DNA from: Ochrobactrum quorumnocens
Lineage (GTDB): Bacteria > Pseudomonadota > Alphaproteobacteria > Rhizobiales > Rhizobiaceae
Assembly (NCBI RefSeq): GCF_002278035.1
Contig: NZ_CP022602.1
Coordinates: 1 to 19,701, forward strand
Direction of reading: 5' to 3'
DNA: 19,701 nt
Shown piece by piece: positions 5,911-12,727 of this stretch (position 1 is its first letter; every line of letters begins with the position of its first letter). The notes under the pieces are model-generated. The model was not told the origin of the DNA, made no database searches, and saw only the letters and a list, made by a program, of their open reading frames with translations. The position numbers were made by a program, and so were the translations under genes.

Positions 5911-5937
5911 CCCCGGCAGGAGGTCCACGCCGAGGCT
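5911..5937 (-). terminator. Terminator-like hairpin, minus strand
   Basis: CCCCGGC (5911-5917) pairs with GCCGAGG (5929-5935) with one wobble pair. On the minus strand it runs into TTTTCTTTGTT. The left arm AACCCCGGCAGG is identical to that of the hairpin at 281-309. Confidence 0.55.
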
Positions 5938-6007
5938 ACGCCTGATCGATTGTCACACCTCACTGACGCTTAAATATCGTCTCACAAAACTAGAAAAAGA
6001 CAACGGA

Positions 6008-6370
6008 TTGCGTTTATCGAAATCCAAATCGAAGGATAGTTCGACAGTCACAATCAACGCACTTCTAAAACTTCTCCGGTGCGCCGATCAACAACAACAC
6101 GCATATCATTGTCGCGACGGTCGATACCTCGGATGGCTTTGCAAAGAATGCGCAGACATCGCGGAGCATATCCGCTCCCGCCGCAGGCTCGACCCTTACG
6201 AACTGCGCGCCCTTGATACCGGCGTTGAAGCGGTCGGAGCTTTCCTTGGGTCCATAGGCAAAACCGACCTTGCTGACTGCGACGAGCTCGAAGCACGGAT
6301 GCTGGTGAAAGCCGCATGGGGAGGCTGCGGGCGAGGGATGCGGGAAGCTTTGAAGGATGCGCCGTTTTAG
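6008..6370 (+). CDS. Hypothetical phage-type protein with a Cys/His-rich N-terminal part
   Basis: Up to 120 residues. The N-terminal part has several Cys and His residues (LLRCADQQQHAYHCRDG, WLCKECADIAEH), which could bind a metal. The C-terminal part is helical (LDPYELRALDTGVEAVG, ELEARMLVKAAWGGCG). Codon use is convincing over the second half. The start is uncertain: TTG 6008 is listed, there is no in-frame ATG near the beginning, and the frame is open further upstream, so the 5' end may have been lost. No family is recognised. It lies among phage replication-type fragments. Confidence 0.5.
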   Translation: MRLSKSKSKDSSTVTINALLKLLRCADQQQHAYHCRDGRYLGWLCKECADIAEHIRSRRRLDPYELRALDTGVEAVGAFLGSIGKTDLADCDELEARMLVKAAWGGCGRGMREALKDAPF

Positions 6371-6387
6371 GCAGGGCGCCGTTTTAG
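6359..6387. repeat. 12-base direct repeat at the end of the 6008-6370 gene
   Basis: GCGCCGTTTTAG occurs at 6359-6370, including the stop codon, and again at 6376-6387. It may be a small tandem duplication. Confidence 0.5.
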
Positions 6388-6409
6388 CATCCTGCCCACG
6401 ACAATGACG

Positions 6410-6619
6410 TCAGGAAGCCTGACGCTTTGCTTCTAGCGAGTTGAGAAGATCGCTGAGTTCTTTGGCATCGCGGTAGTTCAAACCTACCGCCTGCCTAGCT
6501 CCCATTTCGACTGGCCTCTGAGCTTTTTGATCAAACACTGACCAGGTGTCGTTTACTCCGTTCGATGTCTTGTAGCGTCCACCGATGTACCGTCCACCCG
6601 TTAATGTCGATCTGCTCAT
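6410..6619 (-). CDS. Hypothetical 69-residue phage-type protein
   Basis: ATG 6619 follows AAAGGACTCGC, a good ribosome-binding site. The protein reads TLTGGRYIGGRYKTSNGVND, then TWSVFDQKAQRPVEMG and a C-terminal helix (NYRDAKELSDLLNSLEAK). This pattern, an aromatic strand segment followed by a D-A-x-E-L-x-x-L-L helix, recurs in small rhizobial phage and integrase-adjacent proteins, but I cannot name the family. It is divergent from the primase-like gene at 6655, 35 bases away, so the two starts share a promoter region. Confidence 0.55.
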   Translation of the reverse strand: MSRSTLTGGRYIGGRYKTSNGVNDTWSVFDQKAQRPVEMGARQAVGLNYRDAKELSDLLNSLEAKRQAS

Positions 6620-6654
6620 GCGAGTCCTTTCAAGGAACGAATCAATTGAAGACT

Positions 6655-7566
6655 ATGAGTACAGCTATGGTTAATTCAGCGCAACCTTTGGTCAATGATG
6701 CTGCCCCGATGCTCGACGTCGCGCTCTCCTATCAGGCGCAAAGCTGGCCAGTTTTTCCTTGTCGCCACCGCGACGAAGAAATCATCGATCCACAAACCGG
6801 CGAAATTGAAATCCTCGCCACCAAGACTCCGCTCACGAGCAACGGGTTCCGTGGCGCGACGCTGAATGAGCGCATTGTTCGCGAATACTGGCGCCGCAAT
6901 CCTTCTGCTATGATCGGCGTGCCAACCGGAGCGCCAATTGGCGCATGGGTTCTTGATATCGATCCGAAACACGGTGGCGACGAAACCTTGGCGGCGCTGG
7001 AGGCTCAGCACGGCGCGTTGCCTGCAACGCTGACAGCCGAAACCACAAGCGGCGGCCGTCACTACTTCTTTCGTCATCGTCAGGGCGTTCGCAACCGTGG
7101 TGCGCTTGGTTCGGGCGTCGACGTTCGTGGTGACGGCGGCTATGTCATCGCAGCGGGCAGCGTGCCGGATAACCTTGCCCCTCTTTCGCACAGGGTCGAC
7201 TGGCGTAAACTGGAAAGCGTCGCGCTGGGCAACGGGCAAGGCCTGACCAAGCCTCAAGATCATACGCCGGTCGTTATATCATGGGTATGGCCGACGAGCG
7301 AGGAAGTGGCAGAGACGATAACAGAGGACGAGCGCGAAGCCATCCGGGGTGTGGTAAACGGCGGTATGTATAAGCCAGCACCGCAAGCCAAGGATTGGGT
7401 AGGGCGCGCAGTTGCATATGCGCTGCAGCTCGATATTGACGAAGATACGGACAAGAAGCGCGTCAGCATGATCACTAAGGCGCTGTTTGCGGAGGGCTTC
7501 TTAATGAAAGTGGAAGACCGAGACCCTGTTCAGCGCAGGGCGACGACGTTTGTGAGAGCGATGTAA
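6655..7566 (+). CDS. Primase-polymerase domain joined to a helicase C-terminus (internal deletion)
   Basis: Residues about 15-200 form a bifunctional primase-polymerase (Prim-Pol) domain like those of phage and plasmid replication proteins: SYQAQSWPVFPC, the metal-binding DID at 101-103 within LDIDPKHGGD, and SGGRHYFF at 132-139 with the nucleotide-binding His136. From about residue 202 the sequence changes to WVWPTSEEVAETITEDER and AKDWVGRAVAYALQLDID, which resembles the C-terminal end of phage RepA-like AAA ATPases. The Walker A/B ATPase domain that normally lies between is absent. The 303-residue frame is open and ends at a strong terminator. An upstream start at 6565 would add unrelated residues; I chose ATG 6655. 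Confidence 0.72.
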   Translation: MSTAMVNSAQPLVNDAAPMLDVALSYQAQSWPVFPCRHRDEEIIDPQTGEIEILATKTPLTSNGFRGATLNERIVREYWRRNPSAMIGVPTGAPIGAWVLDIDPKHGGDETLAALEAQHGALPATLTAETTSGGRHYFFRHRQGVRNRGALGSGVDVRGDGGYVIAAGSVPDNLAPLSHRVDWRKLESVALGNGQGLTKPQDHTPVVISWVWPTSEEVAETITEDEREAIRGVVNGGMYKPAPQAKDWVGRAVAYALQLDIDEDTDKKRVSMITKALFAEGFLMKVEDRDPVQRRATTFVRAM

Positions 7567-7570
7567 GAAG

Positions 7571-7593
7571 AGCGCCCTACGGGGCGCTTTTTT
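7571..7593 (+). terminator. Rho-independent terminator after the primase-like gene
   Basis: AGCGCCC-TAC-GGGGCGCT is followed by a T-run; it begins five bases after the stop codon. Confidence 0.85.
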
Positions 7594-7746
7594 GTTAAGT
7601 CACCATTCATCATAACAAAGTCGATTTGAGCCGAGTGGCTCAATTGCATTTGGTGTGGCTAAATTACTACAGACTTTTATCACTCAACGACTATTCTAGA
7701 TATAACAACTGAATTAGGGCGTATTACTCGAGCTTGGAGATTCAAC

Positions 7747-8445
7747 ATGAATATTAAGACAATTTTGCTCGCATCGACTGTTGCATTCGCAGGAATGTCT
7801 GGAGCGAACGCGGCAGATGCTGTTGTTTATGAAGAACCGGCCCCCGTAATTGTTGCACCAGTATTTTCCTGGACTGGTGGTTATCTCGGCGGGCAGATCG
7901 GCTATGGCTGGGGCAAGTCGCGTTTTAGCGATGACTTCGTAGTAAACCTTAAGCCAGATGGCTTTCTCGGCGGACTATACGCCGGGTACAATTTCGATAT
8001 GGGCAACAATTTCGTCTTGGGTGTTGACGGTGATGTTACCTATAACAATTTGAAGGATAGCTATTCTGCTCTGGCTCCAGATGGCCTCACCGATAGCATT
8101 GAAAGCAAGTTGCGCTGGTCAGGTGCCGTGCGCGCTCGTGCAGGCGTAGCGATGGACCGTTTCATGCCGTACATCGCTGGTGGTGTTGCATTTGGTAGTG
8201 TGAAAAATACGCTTTCAATTTCTGACGGTATCAACGAGTTAAGCGCCTCACAGAGCAAAACTCACACGGGCTGGACTGCCGGTGCTGGTATTGATTACGC
8301 TGCGACTGATAATGTAATTGTTCGCCTCGAATATCGTTATACGGATTATGGCCACAAGGACTATGACTTTGATTTGGGCACAGGTTCCGCTCGAAATAAG
8401 TTTAAGACCAATGACGTGCGCCTCGGTGTAGCTTACAAGTTCTAA
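7747..8445 (+). CDS. Omp25/Omp31-family outer-membrane beta-barrel protein
   Basis: This 232-residue protein has a signal peptide (MNIKTILLASTVAFAGMSGA, cleavage near ANA-AD), a short Pro/Glu/Val linker, and then FSWTGGYLGGQIGYGWG, the conserved entry of the Brucella Omp25/Omp31 family. Later family blocks are RWSGAVRARAGVAMDRFMPY, GWTAGAGIDYAATDNVIV and RLEYRYTDYGHKDYDF. It ends VRLGVAYKF, the terminal aromatic residue needed for barrel assembly. Length fits the family (about 210-240). TTGGAGATTCAAC precedes the ATG. It is a monocistronic chromosomal-type gene between two phage fragments, possibly carried in by recombination. Repeats or breaks were not seen. Confidence 0.9.
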   Translation: MNIKTILLASTVAFAGMSGANAADAVVYEEPAPVIVAPVFSWTGGYLGGQIGYGWGKSRFSDDFVVNLKPDGFLGGLYAGYNFDMGNNFVLGVDGDVTYNNLKDSYSALAPDGLTDSIESKLRWSGAVRARAGVAMDRFMPYIAGGVAFGSVKNTLSISDGINELSASQSKTHTGWTAGAGIDYAATDNVIVRLEYRYTDYGHKDYDFDLGTGSARNKFKTNDVRLGVAYKF

Positions 8446-8467
8446 GCTCCTATTGCCGTCGAACTAA

Positions 8468-8497
8468 ACCGCTCAGAGCAATCTGGGCGGTTTTTTT
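8468..8497 (+). terminator. Rho-independent terminator after the porin gene
   Basis: ACCGCTCAGA pairs with TCTGGGCGGT around GCAA, followed by TTTTTT. Confidence 0.88.
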
Positions 8498-8553
8498 ATA
8501 ATTGCTCTTGTTGACACAACCTGCTGTCACAATCAAAATACAATCATAGGTAA

Positions 8554-8697
8554 TGCGTAAGTCATACTGCATAAGTCTCAAAAAACCTAAAAAGACTTGC
8601 GCAAAAGCACGCTGCTTTTAGTGCGTAAGAGTTCTTATATAGAAACTTACGCACAAAGCGCGCAGCGCGTAGTTCTATGCGTTTGAGAACTACGCAC
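8554..8697. repeat. Cluster of nested inverted repeats sharing a GCGTAAG core
   Basis: At least four hairpins lie side by side: 8568-8578 with 8593-8603 (TGCATAAGTCT / AGACTTGCGCA); a perfect 7-bp stem 8603-8609/8613-8619 (AAAAGCA-CGC-TGCTTTT), extendable by CTTGCGC/GCGTAAG; GTGCGTAAG (8621-8629) with CTTACGCAC (8646-8654); and a perfect 10-bp stem GCGTAGTTCT (8667-8676) / AGAACTACGC (8686-8695). All outer arms are variants of TGCGTA(A)G, with a further copy at 8554. No gene is convincing between 8500 and 8804; the minus-strand frame at 8562-8801 is a shadow. Confidence 0.7.
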
Positions 8698-8804
8698 TTT
8701 TTAGAAAATTTCCCGATTAAAAAATACAACCTGATTTGAGGTTGGCACATTTTCCATCTGCTACAACGTATTTCATTTGACCGACCTGTCACTCCCACCA
8801 TGAT

Positions 8805-10130
8805 GTGAATTGTTCCGCTACCAACCGGACACCCACGGAAGCCTACCCTCTCGGTCCCGATGAAAACAAGGCATCTCGGGCAACCGCCGATCCTTATATT
8901 CTACAGCGGAAAGCCGAGAATGAAGCCGCCGCTGAATACGAACGCAACGCTCTGCGCAAAGCTCAGCTTAGCAAGGATCAATTCGCGCTCGAAAACAAGA
9001 TCGCGGAAGTTCGGAAGCGTTCTGAATCGGAAAACGCGAAACTCACTGCCGAGCAAATCAAGAGGATTGCCGAGGCTGAACTAGCCGGCGACAAGTCACG
9101 AACCTCTGAGGGCAAAAAGCCTAAAAAGGAAAAGAAGACACCCGACGACAAGTTCGACGGCGATCTTCAGAGCATAACAGACCGGACATCAGCACTGATT
9201 GCCGAGACCGAGGCCCAGCGCCAGATCAATCCATTGATTGATGATTACGGCTTTGCGGTCGAAAGAGCGCGTACAGAGCAGGAATTGCTCAATGCCGCAC
9301 AGAAGGCGGGTGTGGAAGTGACACCGGCGCTCCGAGCTGAAATTAAAGCTACTGCCGACCAGTGGGCATTGGCTACGGTCGAAGCCAATCAGCTGAGCGA
9401 AGCGCAGGCAGAAATTCAGCAGAAGTCGGAAGAGTGGCGATCAACTGAAGTGGGTGCTTTCAAAGGTTTGGTTAGCGATCTTGCGTCAGGTAAGAATGCA
9501 GCTGAAGCCTTTGCCGACGCTTTGCAGAAGGTTCTCGACAAGCTTCTCGATATCCTTGCACAGTCGCTGTTTGATGGCCTGTTCGGTAAGACAGGCAGTT
9601 TCTTAGGCGATGCTCTCGGTGGCCTTCTTGGACGAAAAGACGGCGGACCTATTCCCGGTTATGCAAGCGGCGGTCGCGTTCGCGGTCCTGGTGGTCCAAG
9701 GGACGACAAGGTACTCATGTGGGGCAGCAATGGCGAGTTTATGATGAACGCCAACGCCACGCAGAAGTTCTTGCCTATCCTTGAAGCAATGAACGCTGGG
9801 CGGCTTCCCGAGTTCAGTAACGGTGGAAAGATCGGCATTCCGGCGCCGATGTCTCCCCGCGCATCGATACCCGTTCCAGTTATTCCCTCGGCCGCGCAAC
9901 TGGTTGCAGGAAGCTCCAACACCGACAACTCACGGACAGACAACTCGGTCAACAGCTCGCCCGTGATCAACGTGAATGTAAGTGGTGCCACAGGTAATGC
10001 CGAGATTGCCAGCATGGTCCAACAAGGTGTGGCGCAGGGAATTAAAACTTGGCGTGGAAGCGTTGATTTCACCGCAGCGGTTGCGGGTGGAATAAAACAG
10101 GGCAACCGTAGAGGAATGCTCAATCGTTAA
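8805..10130 (+). CDS. Phage tail tape-measure protein, C-terminal portion
   Basis: The frame encodes up to 441 residues. First comes a highly charged coiled-coil region (RKAENEAAAEYERNALRKAQ, ENKIAEVRKRSE), then a helical segment (VSDLASGKNAAEAFADALQK, LLDILAQSLFDGLFG). A Gly-rich stretch follows (GGPIPGYASGGRVRGPGG), then an end in SGATGNAEIASMVQQGVAQG and RRGMLNR. This is the C-terminal organisation of siphophage tape-measure proteins, which set tail length. Full-length proteins are usually much longer, and the N-terminal part is missing. The GTG at 8805 has no ribosome-binding site, and the first 15-20 residues do not look native, so a breakpoint probably lies near 8820-8850. The phage tail gene order continues downstream. 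Confidence 0.8.
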   Translation: MNCSATNRTPTEAYPLGPDENKASRATADPYILQRKAENEAAAEYERNALRKAQLSKDQFALENKIAEVRKRSESENAKLTAEQIKRIAEAELAGDKSRTSEGKKPKKEKKTPDDKFDGDLQSITDRTSALIAETEAQRQINPLIDDYGFAVERARTEQELLNAAQKAGVEVTPALRAEIKATADQWALATVEANQLSEAQAEIQQKSEEWRSTEVGAFKGLVSDLASGKNAAEAFADALQKVLDKLLDILAQSLFDGLFGKTGSFLGDALGGLLGRKDGGPIPGYASGGRVRGPGGPRDDKVLMWGSNGEFMMNANATQKFLPILEAMNAGRLPEFSNGGKIGIPAPMSPRASIPVPVIPSAAQLVAGSSNTDNSRTDNSVNSSPVINVNVSGATGNAEIASMVQQGVAQGIKTWRGSVDFTAAVAGGIKQGNRRGMLNR

Positions 10131-10132
10131 TC

Positions 10133-10158
10133 GGGTGGCCATTGTGCCACCCATTTTT
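10133..10158 (+). terminator. Terminator after the tape-measure gene
   Basis: GGGTGGC (10133-10139) pairs with GCCACCC (10146-10152), followed by ATTTTT. Confidence 0.75.
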
Positions 10159-10171
10159 ATATGAGGCTTAA

Positions 10172-10393
10172 ATGAAACTGTTTTTCGTAGCTCGTGAACC
10201 GCTCAACTGGTCTGATGGTGATCTTCGGATCGTCGATCCAGAAGCGGTTGCTTATTCGAACACACTTGACGCAGCCAATGAAGCCGAAAGGCTAGCCCGA
10301 ATTTATCCGGGCGAAAGTTTCATCGTGTTCGAAGGCATCGCCAAGCACTCGTTTAAGTGCGAGCCGGTGCCGGTGGTTCGGACACGACTTTAA
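10172..10393 (+). CDS. Small phage hypothetical protein between tail genes
   Basis: A 73-residue protein starting at ATG 10172 with GAGG ahead of it. It reads MKLFFVAREPLNWSDGDLRI, then EAVAYSNTLDAANEAERLAR and ESFIVFEGIAKHSFK. The mixed alpha/beta pattern suggests a small soluble domain. It has its own terminator downstream. The position between the tape-measure gene and the next tail gene implies a minor tail or host-range accessory, but no family is recognised. Confidence 0.65.
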   Translation: MKLFFVAREPLNWSDGDLRIVDPEAVAYSNTLDAANEAERLARIYPGESFIVFEGIAKHSFKCEPVPVVRTRL

Positions 10394-10407
10394 GCGACAT
10401 TAAACTC

Positions 10408-10430
10408 AGGCACCCTTCTGGGTGCCTTTT
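10408..10430 (+). terminator. Rho-independent terminator
   Basis: AGGCACCC-TTCT-GGGTGCCT followed by TTTCATTTT, just after the 10172-10393 gene. Confidence 0.88.
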
Positions 10431-10434
10431 CATT

Positions 10435-10521
10435 TTAGGGAACAACCTCGGTTCCCCGTTCCTGCGGAAGAAGACACTTGGTCACGTACCATTCTTCATC
10501 GTTCAAATCGCCACGGGCCAT
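10435..10521 (-). pseudogene. Transposase N-terminal stub (IS5 family)
   Basis: From ATG 10521, preceded by GCGAGGAGCGGTG, the minus strand reads MARGDLNDEEWYVTKCLLPQ ERGTEVVP and then stops. The M-A-R-G-D-L-(T/N)-D-x-E-W start is typical of IS5-family transposases of about 250 residues, so only the first tenth remains. The region up to about 10588 (GAGGCTGAACGCTAGCG on the minus strand) may be the rest of the IS end. Its other end is gone, deleted at the junction near 10435 with the phage terminator. Confidence 0.65.
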
Positions 10522-10573
10522 CACCGCTCCTCGCAAAGAGCAGCTTTGAACAGAGTTCAGCATTTGAGAATCG

Positions 10574-10852
10574 CTAGCGTTCAGCCTCGGTGGGCGGACG
10601 TACATTTTTGCGATGGTGGAAATTGCAAGCGCCCGACTCTGCGAAATTCAGTCGCGCTTGGACCTGCGACAGCGGGCCGTTCGGACCACCTCGGACTAAG
10701 TCAGCATCATGATCGTCTTGCCCATCATCTTCCCAAAAACACACAGGGCAAATCTCGTAGCCGCCTCGCTCTGAAAGAGTGGCGAAATGGCAGCACGGGC
10801 ACCGGTATGCTTGCCCCTCAACGTGTGGCTCAATGATGTTGCGAAATGGCAT
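10574..10852 (-). CDS. CPCC family cysteine-rich protein
   Basis: The core YRCPCCHFATLSERGGYEIC PVCFWEDDGQDDHDADLVRG matches the Cys-rich CPCC family (Pfam Cys_rich_CPCC), with two CxxC-type pairs that should bind zinc. It continues GPNGPLSQVQARLNFAESGA, also typical. The role of the family is unknown; members are often near mobile elements or toxin-immunity loci. The first 15 residues (MPFRNIIEPHVEGQA) lack family resemblance and have no good ribosome-binding site. The last codons (TEAER then TAG) appear to lie in the putative IS end described above. The gene is antisense to the phage tail genes, so it looks inserted between them. Confidence 0.85.
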   Translation of the reverse strand: MPFRNIIEPHVEGQAYRCPCCHFATLSERGGYEICPVCFWEDDGQDDHDADLVRGGPNGPLSQVQARLNFAESGACNFHHRKNVRPPTEAER

Positions 10853-10897
10853 GGCGAGAGGTTCACCTCAGTCACAGACTTTGTCAACATGGTCTAG
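10787..10897 (+). pseudogene. Possible C-terminal remnant of a phage tail gene
   Basis: The plus strand is open to a TAG at 10895-10897 that is followed immediately by a terminator. The last 24 residues (VWLNDVAKWHGERFTSVTDF VNMV) look protein-like, whereas the sequence before about 10830 is antisense to the CPCC gene. It may be the tail of the phage gene that preceded 10939, cut by the CPCC insertion. The evidence is weak. Confidence 0.3.
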
Positions 10898-10899
10898 AT

Positions 10900-10925
10900 C
10901 GGCCTTCGGGCCGTTCTATTTTTTA
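10900..10925 (+). terminator. Terminator upstream of the tail gene
   Basis: CGGCC-TTCG-GGCCG (10900-10913) followed by TTCTATTTTTT. It ends whatever plus-strand transcript stops at 10897. Confidence 0.75.
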
Positions 10926-10938
10926 TTCAGGACAATCC

Positions 10939-11550
10939 ATGATCGAACTACCGGAAAGTATCGGCTTCCAGCCATCCTATCCTCAGCTCACAATTCCGAC
11001 CAGTCAGACAAAGTACGGCGGCAGGACGATATCAACCGTCGAGTATGCAGATAGCAATCGGACGGTCGATATGGAGACGGTGCCATTGACGGCCGGACAG
11101 GCTGTGCAACTCCAGTCCTTTATTGCGGCGGCAAGGGGCGGAGCAGAAACTATTATTTACCGGCCGACGCATATTTGCATCCCGCAAGCATATTGGGGCG
11201 ACGCTGATAATCCTCACATAGGCGGCACAGCCACGCGCGGAGCAGTGACAGGCGGATACACGGTTCAACTGACAAACGTCGTTCCCGGCCTCATTTTGAA
11301 GCCAGGAGATATGTTCTCACTTCAGAGCGGTGACTATAGGCAAATGCTGCAGGTCGTCATTGGCGGAGTGGCTGCCAGCACGACGCTGACGGTCAAGGTC
11401 GATCAGCCGGTATCGTCATACGCTGGCGCTGGCGCAACGGTGCGGTACAAACGTCCAGAGATGAATACACGCCTCGTGAAGGATAGCTTCCAAATGGCAA
11501 GCGGTCATTTTCCAACGGCCAGTTTTCAGCTGATTGAGGTGCCAAGATGA
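10939..11550 (+). CDS. Phage tail protein (full-length copy of the gene duplicated at 4465)
   Basis: A 203-residue protein from ATG 10939, chosen because the partial duplicate at 4465 preserves the same ATG and upstream AGGACAAT. Starts further upstream run through a terminator. The sequence is beta-rich: YPQLTIPTSQTKYGGRTIST, AVQLQSFIAAARGGAE, GGYTVQLTNVVPGLILKPGD and ending HFPTASFQLIEVPR. Its position after the tape-measure gene and its length suggest a distal tail or baseplate component; the precise family is not certain. It overlaps the start of the next frame by ATGA at 11547-11550. Confidence 0.7.
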   Translation: MIELPESIGFQPSYPQLTIPTSQTKYGGRTISTVEYADSNRTVDMETVPLTAGQAVQLQSFIAAARGGAETIIYRPTHICIPQAYWGDADNPHIGGTATRGAVTGGYTVQLTNVVPGLILKPGDMFSLQSGDYRQMLQVVIGGVAASTTLTVKVDQPVSSYAGAGATVRYKRPEMNTRLVKDSFQMASGHFPTASFQLIEVPR

Positions 11551-11585
11551 GCAATTTCTTTATTGCTGAACGCAAAAACCTCTAG
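11547..11585 (+). pseudogene. Stub of the next phage tail gene
   Basis: The ATGA overlap opens a frame that reads MSNFFIAERKNL and stops after 12 codons. Tail genes normally continue here, so this is likely the breakpoint where the AT-richer NA37/RelA operon joined the prophage. Confidence 0.4.
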
Positions 11586-11638
11586 CTTTCCAACACTTTT
11601 CGATTCTTACTATCGCTAGGGTTGAAAAGGGGCGTATT

Positions 11639-12727
11639 ATGATTCTTGAGAATCTCCGCGTAAATCGCGTGATCATGCATGAAATATTCAAACGGAATAA
11701 CGATCGCGAGTTGGTTACACCGAGTTATTCTGACTCTATAGAAATATTGGATGCTGAAGCTAAAGCTACTTTTCAGATGCGGGTGACCGATGCGCTATCA
11801 GCGCAATCGAAAAGCATGGAAATGCGTATCACTGAACTGGATGACTTAAGTGTCGTTGCAAGCGCAGAGAAAATCATTTTCGAAGTTGGTGCAACAGGAG
11901 ATCAAAAATTCATAGATGTTTCAAAATCTCTCGCATTTAAGCTAGCAAAAGCCCAAACGTCTAGGCGATACCTAGGTGGCGTCGTTATAGTTTTCGACGG
12001 TAAATTCGGTGTACCTGAACGACATTTTGTCGGAGTTATTAAAGCTGAAACTCAGAGTGGTTTTCGCCGTCTGCGAGATAAAGAAAAAATTCTAACTCAA
12101 TTCCTGAACGATATATTTTTAACTCCTGCACAACGATTGTATAAAATTGGTTTCTTGATCCCCGGAAAGCAGTCTGACGGAAGATCCGGTTGGTCGTGTT
12201 TCATTTTCGATAGCAACATAACATCTAATCAACGTGAAAGTGCGGCGCAGTATTTTTACGAGAGTTTTATGGGTTGCACGTTCCCTTCAAACGGAGCCTA
12301 TGAGACATCAAAATTCTTCGATTTGACTAAAAAGTTCGTTCGTAATTCGGATTTAGAACCCGAAAAGAAACGGGATATTAATGATGCCCTCTTCACATTT
12401 GTAAAAGTGGAGCAGTCTCCGACATTCACTTCTCAAGAATTCGCCGAAAAGTATTTACCACTTGAGGTGCGTGACGGATTCTCATCATTCTTGCAGAGCA
12501 ACAAGTTTCCGGAACGAGCTGTAGTTCGAGACGTATCCGATATGGGAACGCGATTGAAGCGGCGAAAATTCAAATTTGGATCCGATGCGGAATTTTCGGC
12601 GTCACCAGAAGCCCTCCGAAACAAGAAGGTAGAAATTAAAACTGTCGAAGCAAAGAAGCTGGGTGGAGATGATGACGAACCGTGGACTCAGATTATTGTT
12701 CGTCAACAAATGACTGATCAACTATGA
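11639..12727 (+). CDS. NA37 family nucleoid-associated protein (NdpA/YejK-like)
   Basis: This 362-residue protein matches the 37-kDa nucleoid-associated family (NA37; E. coli YejK, 335 residues). It opens MILENLRVNRVIMHEIFKRN, has the SKSMEMRI segment and FEVGATGDQKFIDVSKSLAF, and a central GGVVIVFDGKFG strand. It ends with FTSQEFAEKYLPLEVRDGFS, TRLKRRKFKFGSDAEFS and a strand-rich tail. NA37 proteins bind nucleoid DNA; their function is poorly understood, and they appear repeatedly in mobile and defence-type loci. AAAGGGGCGTATT precedes ATG 11639. The stop overlaps the next start (ATGA, 12724-12727), so translation is coupled to the RelA/SpoT gene. AT-rich codons (ATA, TTA, AGA) set this operon apart from the phage and IS genes around it, suggesting separate acquisition. 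Confidence 0.78.
   Translation: MILENLRVNRVIMHEIFKRNNDRELVTPSYSDSIEILDAEAKATFQMRVTDALSAQSKSMEMRITELDDLSVVASAEKIIFEVGATGDQKFIDVSKSLAFKLAKAQTSRRYLGGVVIVFDGKFGVPERHFVGVIKAETQSGFRRLRDKEKILTQFLNDIFLTPAQRLYKIGFLIPGKQSDGRSGWSCFIFDSNITSNQRESAAQYFYESFMGCTFPSNGAYETSKFFDLTKKFVRNSDLEPEKKRDINDALFTFVKVEQSPTFTSQEFAEKYLPLEVRDGFSSFLQSNKFPERAVVRDVSDMGTRLKRRKFKFGSDAEFSASPEALRNKKVEIKTVEAKKLGGDDDEPWTQIIVRQQMTDQL

Noticed and set aside
6054..6317. Minus-strand frame opposite the 6008-6370 gene, ending DRRTGEVLEVR
   Set aside because: No ribosome-binding site and an Arg/Cys-rich, unnatural composition; codon use favours the plus strand. Not fully excluded for the last 20 residues.
6676..7263. 195-codon minus-strand frame
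   Set aside because: Antisense to the Prim-Pol domain, whose motifs are clear.
8554..8697. CRISPR array
   Set aside because: The repeats are short, inverted and of unequal spacing; there are no regular direct repeats with unique spacers and no cas genes.
8562..8801. 79-codon minus-strand frame
   Set aside because: Runs through the hairpin cluster, has odd composition and no ribosome-binding site.
9603..10154. Minus-strand frames opposite the tape-measure C-terminus
   Set aside because: Shadows of a well-supported phage gene.
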